A stretch of 64,000 nt of DNA, from positions 248,001-312,000 of the forward strand of contig VWYX01000794.1 of assembly GCA_013396525.1 (NCBI GenBank). The letters are read 5' to 3'. The translations under genes and the position numbers were made by a program. The notes under the pieces are model-generated. The model made no database searches. It was not told where the DNA came from and saw nothing but the letters and a program-made list of their open reading frames with translations. Within the stretch, counting starts at the first letter, position 1. Every line of letters begins with the position of its first letter. This document shows, piece by piece, positions 11,532 through 23,900 of this stretch. The stretch is from Chaetorhynchus papuensis. Its lineage: Eukaryota > Chordata > Aves > Passeriformes > Rhipiduridae.

Positions 11532-13009
11532 CACGAAGTGAACCTGCTCAGGTGTTAGAAGCAATGTTGCAGCACTGCCATCAGATTTGGCCCATGGGTT
11601 TTAGCAATCCTTGCAGCTGTGCCTGTACTTCAGGATTTAGGGATATGCTTTGGTGTCTAAATGAGCCCATGTATTCTCTGTCTGATAGTGGAAACTAGTT
11701 AGAACACGGAGTTCTGCCAAATTTGATCTTATATTTTTTTTTTGTACGTCTACAGCAAGATCTGATAGTTTTAAAAGGCTTTCATGTGACTCTTGCTGGA
11801 ATGGTTTTCTTCAGTCACTTCTGTCTGCGCTCTCTTCTGAGTCCAAATATGATGAGGAGGCCACGTAGCTGATTTAAGTACTTCAAGCTAGTGAAATTAG
11901 ACCAAATTGATTGAGGGCATGTGTGGCAAGCACAGCACTTGAAAACCAACCAGCTGTTTCCTCCTGAGAAATGTCCTTACTGAGGGACTTGAAATTGTGA
12001 TCGATCCCAAGTTTTCAGTATCAGGATTATTTAAATATCAAGCTCTGCCTTATTGCTGTCTTTAGTCTATAGGGTGTGATCTGTCTTCCTTTTAAGTAAA
12101 ACTTTCTTTTTCAAGGAATTTTGCAAGGAAAGAAGTGAAATTGAGGGGAGCCAGGGAATGCTGTGGCCTATGGTTTATCACCCAAGCAAGAATGGTCCCA
12201 TCTTTCCCCAGTTTCCCAGCTGATGTGTTTGCTTTACTGGGGCTTTTTTTCCTGGAGTCATCTCCTGCAGGGATTAGCTTGGGTCTGAATTTATGCAAAT
12301 ACGGGAGCACTGAAGTGTCTTGCATTGTCCAGAATCATAGTCAAGGAATGAAAATGCTGGTTTTGCTCATAGCTTAGAACTGAGCTTAAATGTGAATTTC
12401 CTGGACATTGTGAATTTTAAAAATCAAATTTACTTTAGCATTAGCATCACATCTAAAAGCCAAATTTCCTTGTTTGTTCTTAAGATAAGGGAAAAAAATC
12501 AGGAACAGGATTTTATTCACCAACAAAATGTGGTGGGGCCAATTTTTGACAGGTTTTGCTGAAACAAGCAAGCAAATACAGTGGCCACACTCATTATTTG
12601 TGAACTGATGAACAGCTTCAGCCAGGAAGTAAAAGTGGTGTGTATGGTGAGGTAGGATGGAACCAGGCATCACTCATGTCCTTTGTGGTGCTTCAGTTGG
12701 TGATACTGATGAGGAGTCATGCTGGAGTGCACAAATCAAAGCCTTTCCAAGCACAAATCCATGGTTCTGGACATGCTTTTGAGTATGGTCGGGGTGGGGC
12801 TGGCTTTGGGAGGGTAAGGCTGCTGTAGGAAATGTTTTCCAGTCGTGGCTTACATGGGATTTACCAATGTTCTGCGAGGAGCTGGTTTGTCCAGCTTTAC
12901 AGATAAAACATGCGATTTGCTTATGGCGAAAAAATGCACAAGGGAGGTTGACAAAACCTTTATTTTTTTTTTCTGTGCAGTTCCTGTACCTGTCAAAAGG
13001 ATTTTATGA

Positions 13010-13420
13010 GACAGAGAGCGAGGTGGGTACGTGGTTTCCTGCACCGCGCCTGAAAGGAGACGGATTTGTTAAGACGGCTTTGACAGCGCGTTTGTCGCTG
13101 TAAGGGAAACGTTTGGGAAATCCTGTTTGGTGTGTTTGAGTGTGGCAATCACCCTGGTGCTCTTCCTCGTGGCAAACTGCAGTAACCCTGCCTGGGACCG
13201 GAGCACGCATTGCCCCATTCATAACAAAGGTGTCGAAACCCTTCGGTGCAGCAGCGTCCCTAACGTGGTACCAGGGGCGGATCTGCTGAGTCAGCAGCGG
13301 GGCTGCTTCGCACACCGTGCCCGGAGATTACGGCAGCGCTCCCCTTATCTCCCGGTGGGCAGGGAGAGGGCACAGGAGCGGCGGAGCTGGGAATGGACAA
13401 TGCCGGTGTAAGGAACAGGA
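13010..13420. promoter_or_regulatory. CpG-rich patch, possible regulatory element
   Basis: CpG dinucleotides are clearly more frequent here than in the flanks (for example ACCGCGCC, ACAGCGCG and GAGCGGCGGAG), though less dense than at 6900-7720. Overlapping frames of about 100 codons on both strands have no recognisable motif. It could be a secondary promoter, an enhancer or a weak CpG island. Confidence 0.35.
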
Positions 13421-14639
13421 TTCCCATTTATCTTCAGAGTAACCTGAACTTTGCTGCCCTGCCCTCGCTGCTGGTTATGAGACAGCGTTCCCTTTGCTTT
13501 GCCATTAGCTAATTGTCCCTCAGACTGCCTGTTAACGAGGTAATTTGCCGCATCTGCTTCCACTTTCCATGTCAGGGACAGTTGCTGGTTTTGCAAAATG
13601 TTTTGTGTTTGTCAAGCTGCTCTGCCTGCCTGGAAATGTTTTGCCTGCTCAAATTTTTTCGGCTCATACCTCAAGGACTTGTTACTAGGTAACAGAGTTC
13701 CATTTGCCAATTGCCCACTATTTCCTTCTCACCGTATTACAGGCCTGATTATTAACATTTAGTTCAGAGAAATTGCTGTCATTATGTGAAGTAACTTCCT
13801 TTAGAGGTTACTCATTAACCTTAGGTATTTTACTGTGCGATTATAATTGCCAAATGCCATAGGCATGGAAAACCTTTGAACTCCTCAAGGTATTAGTGTA
13901 TGGGAGAAATGGTATCAGCTGTGATTTTTATACATTCTCCATCCCCACCCCCTGCCTCGCCAGTTATTTTTCCTTTTGACTGTATTCTCCTTCCATTCCT
14001 CTTGGCATGTTGCATAGCATACAGGGCCTGCTCAGCTGCTGGAGAAGAGAATGTTTCCTTCTGGAAGGGAATCAGCCTCTCCTGTTCCCCTTCAGATCTG
14101 AGATTAGCCCTAGCCAGCTCAGGGGTCCATTATCTGCTTTCCAGTGCCACTAAGAACAGAACTTCATCCCTTGCCCTTGCATGAAAAGTGAAATAATGGG
14201 AAAGTTGTGTGGCGTGCTCCATACCGTTAACATGTAGTTTTCCAGCATTTAGGATGGCTCTTCCATGTTTGCTTTGGGGAGACTTTCAGCTCTAGATTGT
14301 GTTCGAGGAATGGAGATTTTCAGACAACACACCATTCCCCTTTTTTTTTTCTTTTATTTTCTATACTTACACAATCAGCTGCATACTAAAGCATTTGCTG
14401 CAGGGCAACATGTGTTCTCTGGAAAAATCTTACTAAATATATTTGTCTTTCTCCCCTAACCCATTTCTCCTTAGAAGCCCATTGACATTCCTGGTAACTT
14501 GATTCCTCTGACAGGATAGAGCAATGCTACTCTAGCTCTAGTGTAGGCCTGCGTTGTTGTGTGACTTCAGTGAGGAAATATATATCATATCCAGGAAATT
14601 AGGAAACAAGTGAGATACATACCCAGTGCTTAAACAGAA

Positions 14640-14641
<2 letters not shown>
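13421..14641. other. Unique DNA, possible conserved noncoding element
   Basis: No repeat or coding similarity is recognised. The part 13480-13870 has many homeobox-core TAAT/ATTA motifs and an RFX-like inverted repeat at 13681-13693. That is suggestive of an enhancer but not diagnostic. Confidence 0.3.
13681..13693. promoter_or_regulatory. RFX X-box-like inverted repeat
   Basis: GTTACTAGGTAAC has perfect 5-base inverted arms, GTTAC and GTAAC, around TAG. RFX factors bind X-boxes of the form GTTNCC-N(0-3)-GGNAAC, and this site is close to that. A 13-base match is weak evidence by itself. Confidence 0.3.

Positions 14642-14670
<29 letters not shown>
14642..14670. repeat. A29 homopolymer
   Basis: The longest pure homopolymer in the window, 29 A. 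The upstream DNA does not look like a SINE or a processed gene copy, and I see no target-site duplication. Confidence 0.95.
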
Positions 14671-14672
<2 letters not shown>

Positions 14673-16629
14673 ACCCATGCAATAGGAATGTTTTTACATG
14701 GAGTCAGACCTAATTTTGGTGGTAGGAACCAAAATGTTGTGGTGGACAGGGAACATCAATCTGGTAAATCTTCTAAAATATAGCATTAGAAAAAACCAGT
14801 GCTATAAATTAAAAAAGGGGAAAGCTACGGTGGGATTAACAAATGAGTCCTCCCAAGTCTGAGCCTGGCAGCAGGGAGAATAAAACAAGATCACGACAGA
14901 GCAACTTCCATCAAGCCCTTGATTTAATATTGCTTACCCACTCTGCTCTGTCTTGTTAATGTCAGCATGAGCTTTTGGGTCTTTTTGAAGGAGGAAAAGT
15001 GAGGAAAATCCCTCAAAACCAGTATGTCCTTGCATGATGCACGCAGTACAATCTCCATGATGAAAGTGCTAAATCAGTACCATGATATTATTAATAACAA
15101 AAAATGTCTAGTGACACAATTTCGGATAGTGCCCTAACCCTCAGGTTTTTGTGGTAATTTGTTTCTTTTTTCATTCTCTAGAACAATTCTTGCTCCTGAT
15201 TTCAGTGGGTTTTCTTATTTTCAGTGTGTCGGCTGTGACTTCTCAACTACTGTGTGTTGCAGTGAGCTAAGCAGTGGAATTTGTGGTGACATCTAATGTG
15301 ACTCTCCGGGATAAATACAGCGGTTCATGAAGTCCAAGCAGTGCAGAAGGTGGGTAACACTTTAAAAGTTATTTTAGTAAAACTGTGCTTCACTGAATTT
15401 CTGTCTGCTCCTTCTACTTTACCTGCTCACCTGCAGCTCCAGGTCTGATTAGTGGTTATATCAGTCCACACTGTAGGAATAGCTCAGTGTTTAGTTTTTG
15501 CTTTCTGTTTATTGTCCATAAATCCACATCATTTAACACAGACCACTAGTATGGTTTAAAACCAAGCCCACCTCAGACTGGCATTAACTGCTTAGAGCCC
15601 TTCTGCAGAATGCAGCATGAAACACAATTTGCTGGTGTGTAATGTGAAAATCACTAGCAAAACTTCATGCATGAGCAAGCATTTGGGGAAATTAAAAGCC
15701 TATTGCGTGTCATAGTGGCATCCTGTATCAAAGATTCTGGATTACAGAGTTACAAAATCTTGCTCTACTGAAGCAAGTGGGTGCAGAAAATTGGGAAAAT
15801 GTGGCTAACACCTGAGACAAGGCATGTTCCTGCCAGCTGTGGCACGTCTCTTGCATATATGAAGACCAGCAAATGCCTCAACATATTTATTTATTTATCT
15901 TTCTGTCTGTTTATGTATGAAATGTCTAAATGTGTCTGTTCTCTATTGTACAGGCATTACAAAATATTTACCTTTATTTTGATATGTGGCATTGTTTCTT
16001 GGAGCAGGTGTCACAGAATAATAACATGAAGTTATTAGAAGGGGTATCTAATAATTTTTTTTCCTACAGAAACACCTGTGGCAGTTCAAGTGTTACATTT
16101 TTTCCATGTGTTGAGTTTGCAAGTGCAGAAGAAAGAGATGTATTTTTAGACCAAAATTAGACTACGTGGTAATACACAGTAAAGTACTTTCTCCCACGGA
16201 AGTTGTGGCAAATTTCAAGTTAAACAATGATTGTTACGTTTCCATAGAATACAGTGCAATGGGATAATCTCTCTTAGCAACCTGCATTGTAACTCTACTT
16301 AGAGGGGGGGAAAAACCAACAAGGTAACGAGAAAGTGGCCTAGAGTACAGCATGAATAGAACTGTCCTTAGGTCATACAATAACAGGCTGAAGCTGTCAT
16401 AAACACTCTTTATTTCCCTAAGGTCTGGACATGTGCCTTTGCAAGTCTCATTGGAATCAGGATTTATTGATCTGGAATCTCTTAGAAACACCTGTGAGGT
16501 TCAGTGTATTAGAAATGCCTGTCAAGCTTTTAAAATGGACAAAATGTTATTGATTTGCCACCAGGAAGGTTATATTTAAACTTACTGAGAAAAAAAATAT
16601 TTTCAAGATGCCTGGTAAGGCATTCTGCC

Positions 16630-16631
<2 letters not shown>

Positions 16632-16655
<24 letters not shown>
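16632..16655. repeat. T24 homopolymer
   Basis: A run of 24 T on the + strand, which could be an A tail on the minus strand. No retroposon body is recognised next to it. Confidence 0.9.
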
Positions 16656-16661
<6 letters not shown>

Positions 16662-17405
16662 TTTTTCTTGACTAGTCCTGATGCAGTCAGGTTTTATTCC
16701 TTTCATCAGGAAGGGAGAGATTGAACCTGTGCTTGATGGTTTATTGGTAACTAGCCAATCTCCAAAACAACAGGGTTGGTTGGGATTTTTTTAGGGGGGA
16801 GGGGCTGTTGTTTGTTTTTTTCTTCTCTGGAGGGGAGAGAATAAGAAGATATTTTGGTCTCTTAACAAAAAAAGAAGGCAGGAAACTGATTAGTCCTTAC
16901 GATTTCAATAATGTTTGACTCACTGCATTCTGACGACAGGGTTTGATTTTTCTATTTGCTTTCCCCCCCTTTGAATGCAAGGCTGGGATCTGTTGTTTCT
17001 GATTAAATGTGTGCTGAGCCGTGTGGCGTTAGAAAATTGCACTCCCTGCACCTCCATTCCTCGTGCTCTCTGTTGCCCAATGTGGAAGTTGTGGCTCTGT
17101 GGGGATTTACTGTTTCCTCTTAGGATCACCTGTGCTGTGGCTTAAATAAAAGTTTGTTTCTTCAGCTGTCTGCCTTCGGAGTTTATCTGACTCAGGCTGA
17201 CCCCTCAGTTTTATAATGAGCTAGTTTATTTGCTTGTGCAAATTGGGTTTTCTTAGACAGAAATATAACAGACTGTAAAGAGGCCAATCTTTTGATCATT
17301 TCACCTCCGGAAGGGGGAAGGCTACAATGCCTTTCTGCACTCACTGGGCACTCCCTGGGTTGTTAATAACATTAAGTTACTGTTCCTGAACACTCTGTGG
17401 TTGGA

Positions 17406-17429
17406 TTTTTTTTTTTTTTTCTTTTTTTT
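17406..17429. repeat. T15-C-T8 tract
   Basis: Fifteen T, one C, then eight T. A simple-sequence tract. Confidence 0.9.
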
Positions 17430-20400
17430 AAACCGTGTTATAAAAGCCTGGAATGTAGAAAAATGTTGTTTCTTCTGTCTATGCTAGAAATATTGATAGG
17501 GTTTAGAATCTAATTGCTTCTGTATTTGCAGGAAATACAGAGCCTTTGTTTAGCAACCAGTCTTGACTGTTTCCAATTCTGCTTTAAATCTATCTCCGTG
17601 CTGCACCTATAGCCGTGCGCACAGGGAGGCGTGAGGCAGAATGCTGGAAGAAAAGGAGGAGTAAACACTTGGTGAAAATGGTGCCAGTTTTTCCTCGATG
17701 GGCCTCGAGCCTCTAATGCAGCCCAACAAAGCTGGGAGTGATGCGTCAAAATATCTTTTAATAAACAACGTAGGCAGTAGGAAATAATGCTGGTCAGGGC
17801 TTGTTTTTCTGGCTCAGGGCCTCATTCCAACCTGTTGCAACCAGCTATTGAACGTCTATGGGGACACCCCCACACAGGAGGCCCCATGGAGGAAAGGAAC
17901 TTTTACATTTCTGTTTGACTGGGATCCTTGCCAGTGGCTAAGTTCAAAGTGCAGTTTCCAGTAATTTGCTGTTACTACTCCGTGTGTTTGATAGGCCAGG
18001 ACAGAAGCATGCAACCCGAAGTAATATTTCCTGATTTCTGACATTTCTCAAGATATGAATGGAGGTTGCTCAGGCACTAAAACTCGGAAGGGTTTTCCTG
18101 ACTCCAACACCTTCGATGCTTTCCTTTTCTCCTCTTGTGCAGCCCCTTTCCCTCCCCCATCTCCTCCCTTAGCTCACATTCCCTGCTGTTGTCAGTTCCG
18201 TATTTGGATGACATTCATATTGATTGTTTCCCTATGCAAACACTATGTGGCTGGTCTGATGCAACCAGAAGAATCCTATTGATTTACTGAGTGTGAGGGT
18301 TATTTAAATTGATATCCTTCTGGAGCAGTGATAACGCTTTCATCTCCCCTCAGAATTATGGTTACCCTTTCCATTTTGGGGGAAGGGCATGTAAATGAAT
18401 TTCCTTTGCCCTGTTAGCTGTGGTAAGAGGGAGGTAAGCACAGGGAGAAGCCAGTGGAATAACTGCTGTTATTCTCCAACATATGCAGTTGCAGGCCATG
18501 TGTATGCCATTGTGGTTATGGGAGAAGCATCCTCTGTAATTAAGATTATATAAGCATTCCTATTGTAATCCTTTGTTTCCAGCTCTCCAAAACTTGCCTC
18601 TTTTGGGCTGATGTTTTCCTGGCTTGTTCTTTGCCATGTCACAACTTAATTATTTATTTTCCAAGCAGGGATGCAAATGTTGGAGAGAGCTGAGGAAATG
18701 GACCTCTCTTGCTCATTTGAAAAAAGCTCTTGACTTTTTTGAAAATTAGATCAGGAGTCCAAATGAGCTTTAAGTACAAAGGATGTGACTGTTGATGAGC
18801 TTTTGGGGAGTGCTATTTTAATTACTGAATAATCTACATTTGTGCAAAAGGTGATGCAAATGGGCTGTGTAAGGGCAGAGATGAGGTTGGGAGGGCAGGC
18901 TTCGATGCTTAAAATCCTAATTCTCTTTTTTTCCACCGGTTAAGTGTGCAGACTTCCTAAGTCTGCAGGGGCGTGGGGGTCCTACTGCAGCTCCCCACAA
19001 GAGCAGAGGAGTAGGTGAAGGGTTCGGTTCTAACTGCAGCCCTGCAGCAAAGTCAGTGCTCACAGGAACAAAAGCTGAGTGTTGAAACTATGTGTGCTGG
19101 CTTTTTGCACTGGAGCTTCAGTTTTCAGCTGAAACTGTCGTCTCAATTCTGTTTTAAAAACCAAATAAAATTCCTTTGACTAGTATGTAGCTTGAGTTTT
19201 CAAATAAATAAGCAAGCAAATACCTTTTCTTCCAGAGGGCACTGACAGGTGTTCACACAATCCAAGCACTCATGAGGTTTTAATCATTAAACTAAACAGT
19301 TCCTTGAAAGCAGAGGAATTTGGAGTTAATTCTGATCTTTATACTTGTGCTGATCACATCCACTCCGATGTGTCCACTGCAGTGACATCCATGGGACAGC
19401 CTAAGCAGCAAGTAGAAAGAAACAGTGAGAACATATTTTTGAGCGGAGCATTTCAAGCAGTGTAACTGGAACTGCATTATTTGGGATTAGTGCCTTTTTT
19501 TCCGATGTTTAGTCCAAAATCCTCTGGTGGGGGAAGTGGGAGAAAGCACAGAGTAGCAAATAATCACAAGATGCTCTGTGGTGGGAGCTGATTTGCCCAT
19601 GAGCGCCGTGCATCGCTGGTACCAGGGCGTACGTCATGTGGCCGGCAGCTGTGCTCCCTTGCCGGATGCTCAGCCCCTCTCCACAACCAGCTGCAGGGCC
19701 TTGGCCTCCCTCTCTGTGGGTTTTTAGCCAGAAGGATGAGAGTGGAGTGGAAGGGAGAAGGCTGCAACCTGCTCCGTGTGGGTTTCTTTTTATTGTTTAT
19801 TTTAAAATTAATTTTGTACAAGAGTAACTCACCGGCATCTGGCTGCGTAAGTTTGTTAAGCCCACAGTCTCCTGTGGGTGACGAAGCCTCTGGCTGTGTG
19901 ACAAGCACTCTGAACTGATTGAAGAATGTCGGGTTGCATCATGAGACCAAACAGCAGGTAAACAAACAGAGCATGCTGTGTTCAAGTGAAATAACTCCTC
20001 ATAAACCTGGAGGATTGTGGTGAACTTTGTTGCTGAGTGGTTCCTTGGCCGAGAGGAGCATCAGAGATGTTACACTGAATAACTGTAAAGGGTTATTACA
20101 CTGGAACTGCAGTCCAACTCTGTTGGGAGATGTAGGGCTCACTAGATCCCACAGGAAGTTTTCTGTGTAGTCCCTTGTGTCTTCATTGTTGATATGTGAA
20201 ACCAGAATAATAATCAAGAAGCTGTATTTAGTTTCCATAATACTTGCTCGAATGTGAATTGTACCGAGGGAATTAGGTTCATCCTTTGAGACTGTCTGTG
20301 CAAAACAAGAAGTTGTGAAGGAAGGAACGTGTCCTGTTGTTCACTGTAACAATAAACATGGAAAATGATTCAGTGATCTGTGAAGCTCAGTGAAATTTAT

Positions 20401-20639
20401 GAGAACACAGCAACTGTCACACTAGATTAGAGTAAAGATTATTATGACCAAGTATCCTGCCTCTGGCAGAGGCCGCTGAGAGCGGGATGGGGAAAGGGCC
20501 TCAGAAAAGAGATATATATTTGAAATTACCTTTCCCTGCTCTATCTTTTCAGCTTCTAACAAAGAGTTGTGATAGCTTCTCCTGGGTATATTCATTGCTC
20601 ATTCCTCTGATCTCCATTAGAACCTGTGTGCTGCTTTGC

Positions 20640-20985
20640 CTCGACCAGCCCCTGTGGGCACTGAGTTCCACACTGTAATTGTTTTATGAAAAAGCATTTC
20701 CTTTTGTTTCTAAATTGCTGCCAGTTTAAAACAGGCTTCCCGACTTCCTTTATTACATACAGTAAATAAGTCCCTTTTTTACCACATCATTCCATTCATT
20801 ATTTTTCAGATGTTGACTCTGTCCTCTCTTAGCCAGCTGGCATGTCCTAATTTATTTAGCTTCTTCTTGTCCGGAATTTGTCCTTTACATGTTACTTTCC
20901 ACGGTGCCTTTTCCCCTGATCTTTCCTGGTTCTTCCGTGTGCTCTGAGAGATGGTGTGGAGATGAATGCAGCACTGTAATCAAAG
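20640..20985 (-). mobile_element. Old LINE relic (CR1/L3-like reverse-transcriptase end)
   Basis: Read on the minus strand, the stretch near 20650-20700 gives KEMLFHKTITVWNSVP. It resembles the WNSLP block near the C-terminus of CR1-clade LINE reverse transcriptases. Going further along the + strand, the layout (a GTCCTCTCTTAG segment, then GTGTGGAGATGAATGCAGCA) matches my memory of the antisense of such ORF2 ends in reptile genomes. Frames are broken and no autonomous element remains. Family and borders are approximate. Confidence 0.5.
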
Positions 20986-23900
20986 GGCCCTAATGAGTAA
21001 CCCCGTGAGGCTGCTTGGATGAGCAAAATGCCTGTGGACTTGAGCCAAAGGTTGCACTGATTAGCCTGGGAAGACCGGTGCTGTCAGGCCTTGTCTGTGC
21101 GGTGTCAGAACAAGATAAAGCTGCACAAGTGCTCCTTGTTACCTGCCTTAAGTTCATCATCTCCCTTCTGGAGTTACAGCTGTGGTGCCAAAGCTTTGGA
21201 TGAACCACGCTTCAGGCTCCCCAGGACCTGAAACTGTGGATGCCAAAAGAAAAAGATTATACCAGCCGTGGTGGGGTGATGAAAGTTTGTGACATGCTGG
21301 GGAATGAGGGGAGAAGTTCCTAACGCGTTCAACAAAAGATTATTGCACCCCCCCAAACCCCACAATCCATAAATGGGTATTTTTTGGGGGTTTTTCATGA
21401 TCCCTTTGGGTTATTTGCATAATGTGGATTTTTGCTTAAGTGCTGCTATGCGCTGCCCTTAGAAAGTGATTTTGTAGCGGAAGGTGGGGATGGATGTTTG
21501 AGACTCCTCTCAGATCTTGGCCTCACGGGGCACTGAAAACCCTCACAATTCAGTAACAGCCCTTTGCACAAGCCTCACAGTGCAGCAAAAATTCAAATGG
21601 TTCCTTTTGTGGTGAGGTTACAAGTCAATAACTAGAGCTCGGATTGTGTCCATATCCGGTGAGGAGTGAGGATTACATCCTCCCCCCCTTCTCCTCGCAG
21701 TCCTGCCTAACAAATCCAGACCCATTCTCTGCAGGGAGCCGAGCAGGCGAAAGGAAGGGAGTGTCGTCCCTTTGGGAGCTGTTACTGCATCCGCTCCCCC
21801 CAGGAAGGAGGAGGGCGGAATTCCGACAATTCCTTGCCAAGCTATTCCAAGGGTAGAGCACTAACACCCCACCAGCTAATCAGGGCTGTTCCTTAAGGCT
21901 TTATTGTAGCATCTGGACTCCAGTAACTTTTTTTAAGCCTAGTTTTGTACTGGAGATTACTGTGAATTTAGATCCAAACCATTGCTTGAGTTGCACATCC
22001 AAAATAAGCATTGTTAACAAAAGCCAAGTGCCTTTTGCATTTTATTCAGTGCTAAGAGCAGCTTGACTGCTAATATTTCATGTGCTGGAAGAAGTGGAGC
22101 TGCAGTGTTTTGAGCTAATTCTGGGGTTTTGAAGCACATCCTGCATGGCAAACTATAATGCCCATGGTTATGCTAGTAGTGATCAGTTTGAGGCCAGTGA
22201 GATGTGGATGCAGAGAGATACAGGACAGAATCCTTATAAGAAAGCAAATGTGCCCTTTGCCATGTTTGTTTAATATTGCACTATTAGTTTTTTGAAGTGC
22301 CTTTGTGTATAGTGTCTGCCCATGTTACCTTTTAAAATTTTTTCCAGGTCTGCTACTGTTCAAATAAATCATATGGCTAAGCAAGAATTTGTCCTGCCTC
22401 CTCCTAAGGCATGTAGGCTTAATACTTTTGCTGCCTAAGTCACAGTCGTGGTGTTAGAAAGGTTTAAACAAAACTCTGCTGTATTATACCCCAGCAGTTA
22501 CTTGGCAGAAATATGTGGAGAAAGGGGGAGAAAGGTGAGAAAGGGAAAGAGGAGAACACTTACCTCTCTTCTCTTGCTGTGCAAGTCCAGCCTGAATGTC
22601 TGCACAGAGAGGGGCTTTGAGTTTTTCCCTTTGCAGGAATCCGTGAACACAACTGGGTAGAAGCAAGCAGGACTGAACTAGTGGATTGCTTTTTGTGCCA
22701 CTGCTGTGTTTCTCTCCAGCTCCGGCCAGGCGTTCTGGCTTTACACAGCAGATAGCTACACAAACAGATGAAAAGCTCAGCTTTCCTTGCGTTGCTTTTG
22801 CCCTTTATGCTCTAGGCTTCACCAGGAATGCCATTTTTTGGTGTGTTGAACCAAAGGATTCCTAAGGGAAGGAGCAGATTATTTGTTGTTCTGCTGCGTG
22901 CATGTTGGTGAAAAATGCAGAGCGCTGGGTGTAGCCCGTTCCAGAGCTGTACAGTTCATGGGTGTAGCGACAGCTCCCACTGGCATGGGTGCCTTTTTGG
23001 CAACAGAAAGAAATGGAACAACTCTCCTGGTGTGTTGGAAGACAAGGCCCAGATAAGCAGTGTTATTAGCCAGTTGGGAGGGCAATTAGTGACCAGGTGG
23101 AGAGCATCCATTCCGGGTGCCGGATCTGAGTATTGGAACAGCACCGACCTTGGGCGTGCTGGCTTTCACAGTGGAGTAATTAATAGGAACGGGATATGCA
23201 GATAAATGGAAGATAACTTAGTGATATCTGGCTTTAATCCCTTTGTCACAACCCGCTTTATTATCCAACACACAAGGGTGTGGGCATCAAAGTGTAAGTG
23301 CAAAAGGATTCTGAATTGTCTCTCTCATTTGTTCACCCTTCTGGGGAGAAAATGGTATTGATGAATGTATAGATCTATAGAGCAGTAAGACCATAATTTG
23401 ATCATGTGCATAAAGTGATATATTGTTATTGCTTGAAAGGTAGAAAAAATAGCTGTCAGGAAACTATTCTCAAAGCTTTTAATTGTAAATTAGGATCCTA
23501 GGTGTAAGTTCTGTAGGGACTTGATTAAATTTGCTGTCTCCCCCCTCGGCACCCTGGGATATGGATTAGTGCACTCTCCCAAGCTGTCGCTAATAATGGA
23601 ATGAATCTTTTAGCTGTTATGTTTCTGCTAAAATGATTTGCAATAAAAGGATTGTTTAGAGTTACATTTGCATGGTAATGGACAGGCTTTGGCTGTTAAG
23701 GGAGGATGAACAGATCAGATTGCAGGGTTCTTACAGAATCAGAAACGTGGGGTGGTGTTGGCTTATAGTCTGTTCTTTTGGAGATTGTTCTTCTGTTCAT
23801 AGTGAAGCACTGGGGAAGCTGAAGAGATAATATAGTGGTCTGGTGTCTAGGACACTGAGCTGTCTGGAGAGCGACACCAGCTCCTTGCTCCAGTGAACAT

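Larger units (their letters stand above)
7721..13009. other. Unique noncoding DNA, nothing recognised
   Basis: No interspersed repeat or RNA gene is recognised. An A15 run lies at 7896-7910. Between about 9580-9990 and 10690-11500 the sequence is GC-richer, and overlapping 95-153 codon frames appear on both strands without family motifs. ACATAGGATAAAGT-type and CTGCAGTGCAGCC direct repeats are listed separately. The rest reads as intronic or intergenic DNA. Confidence 0.45.
14671..20639. other. Unique noncoding DNA with homopolymer tracts
   Basis: No gene or nameable interspersed repeat is seen. The longest open frames are about 114 codons or fewer. The stretch contains the T24 and interrupted-T tracts listed separately. 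A splice-like segment at about 15263-15349 has stops in all three frames. Confidence 0.45.

Noticed and set aside
15263..15349. Splice-like segment between TGTTGCAG and AAG/GTGGGT
   Set aside because: Stops in all three frames, and the donor is only moderate. Not distinguishable from chance.
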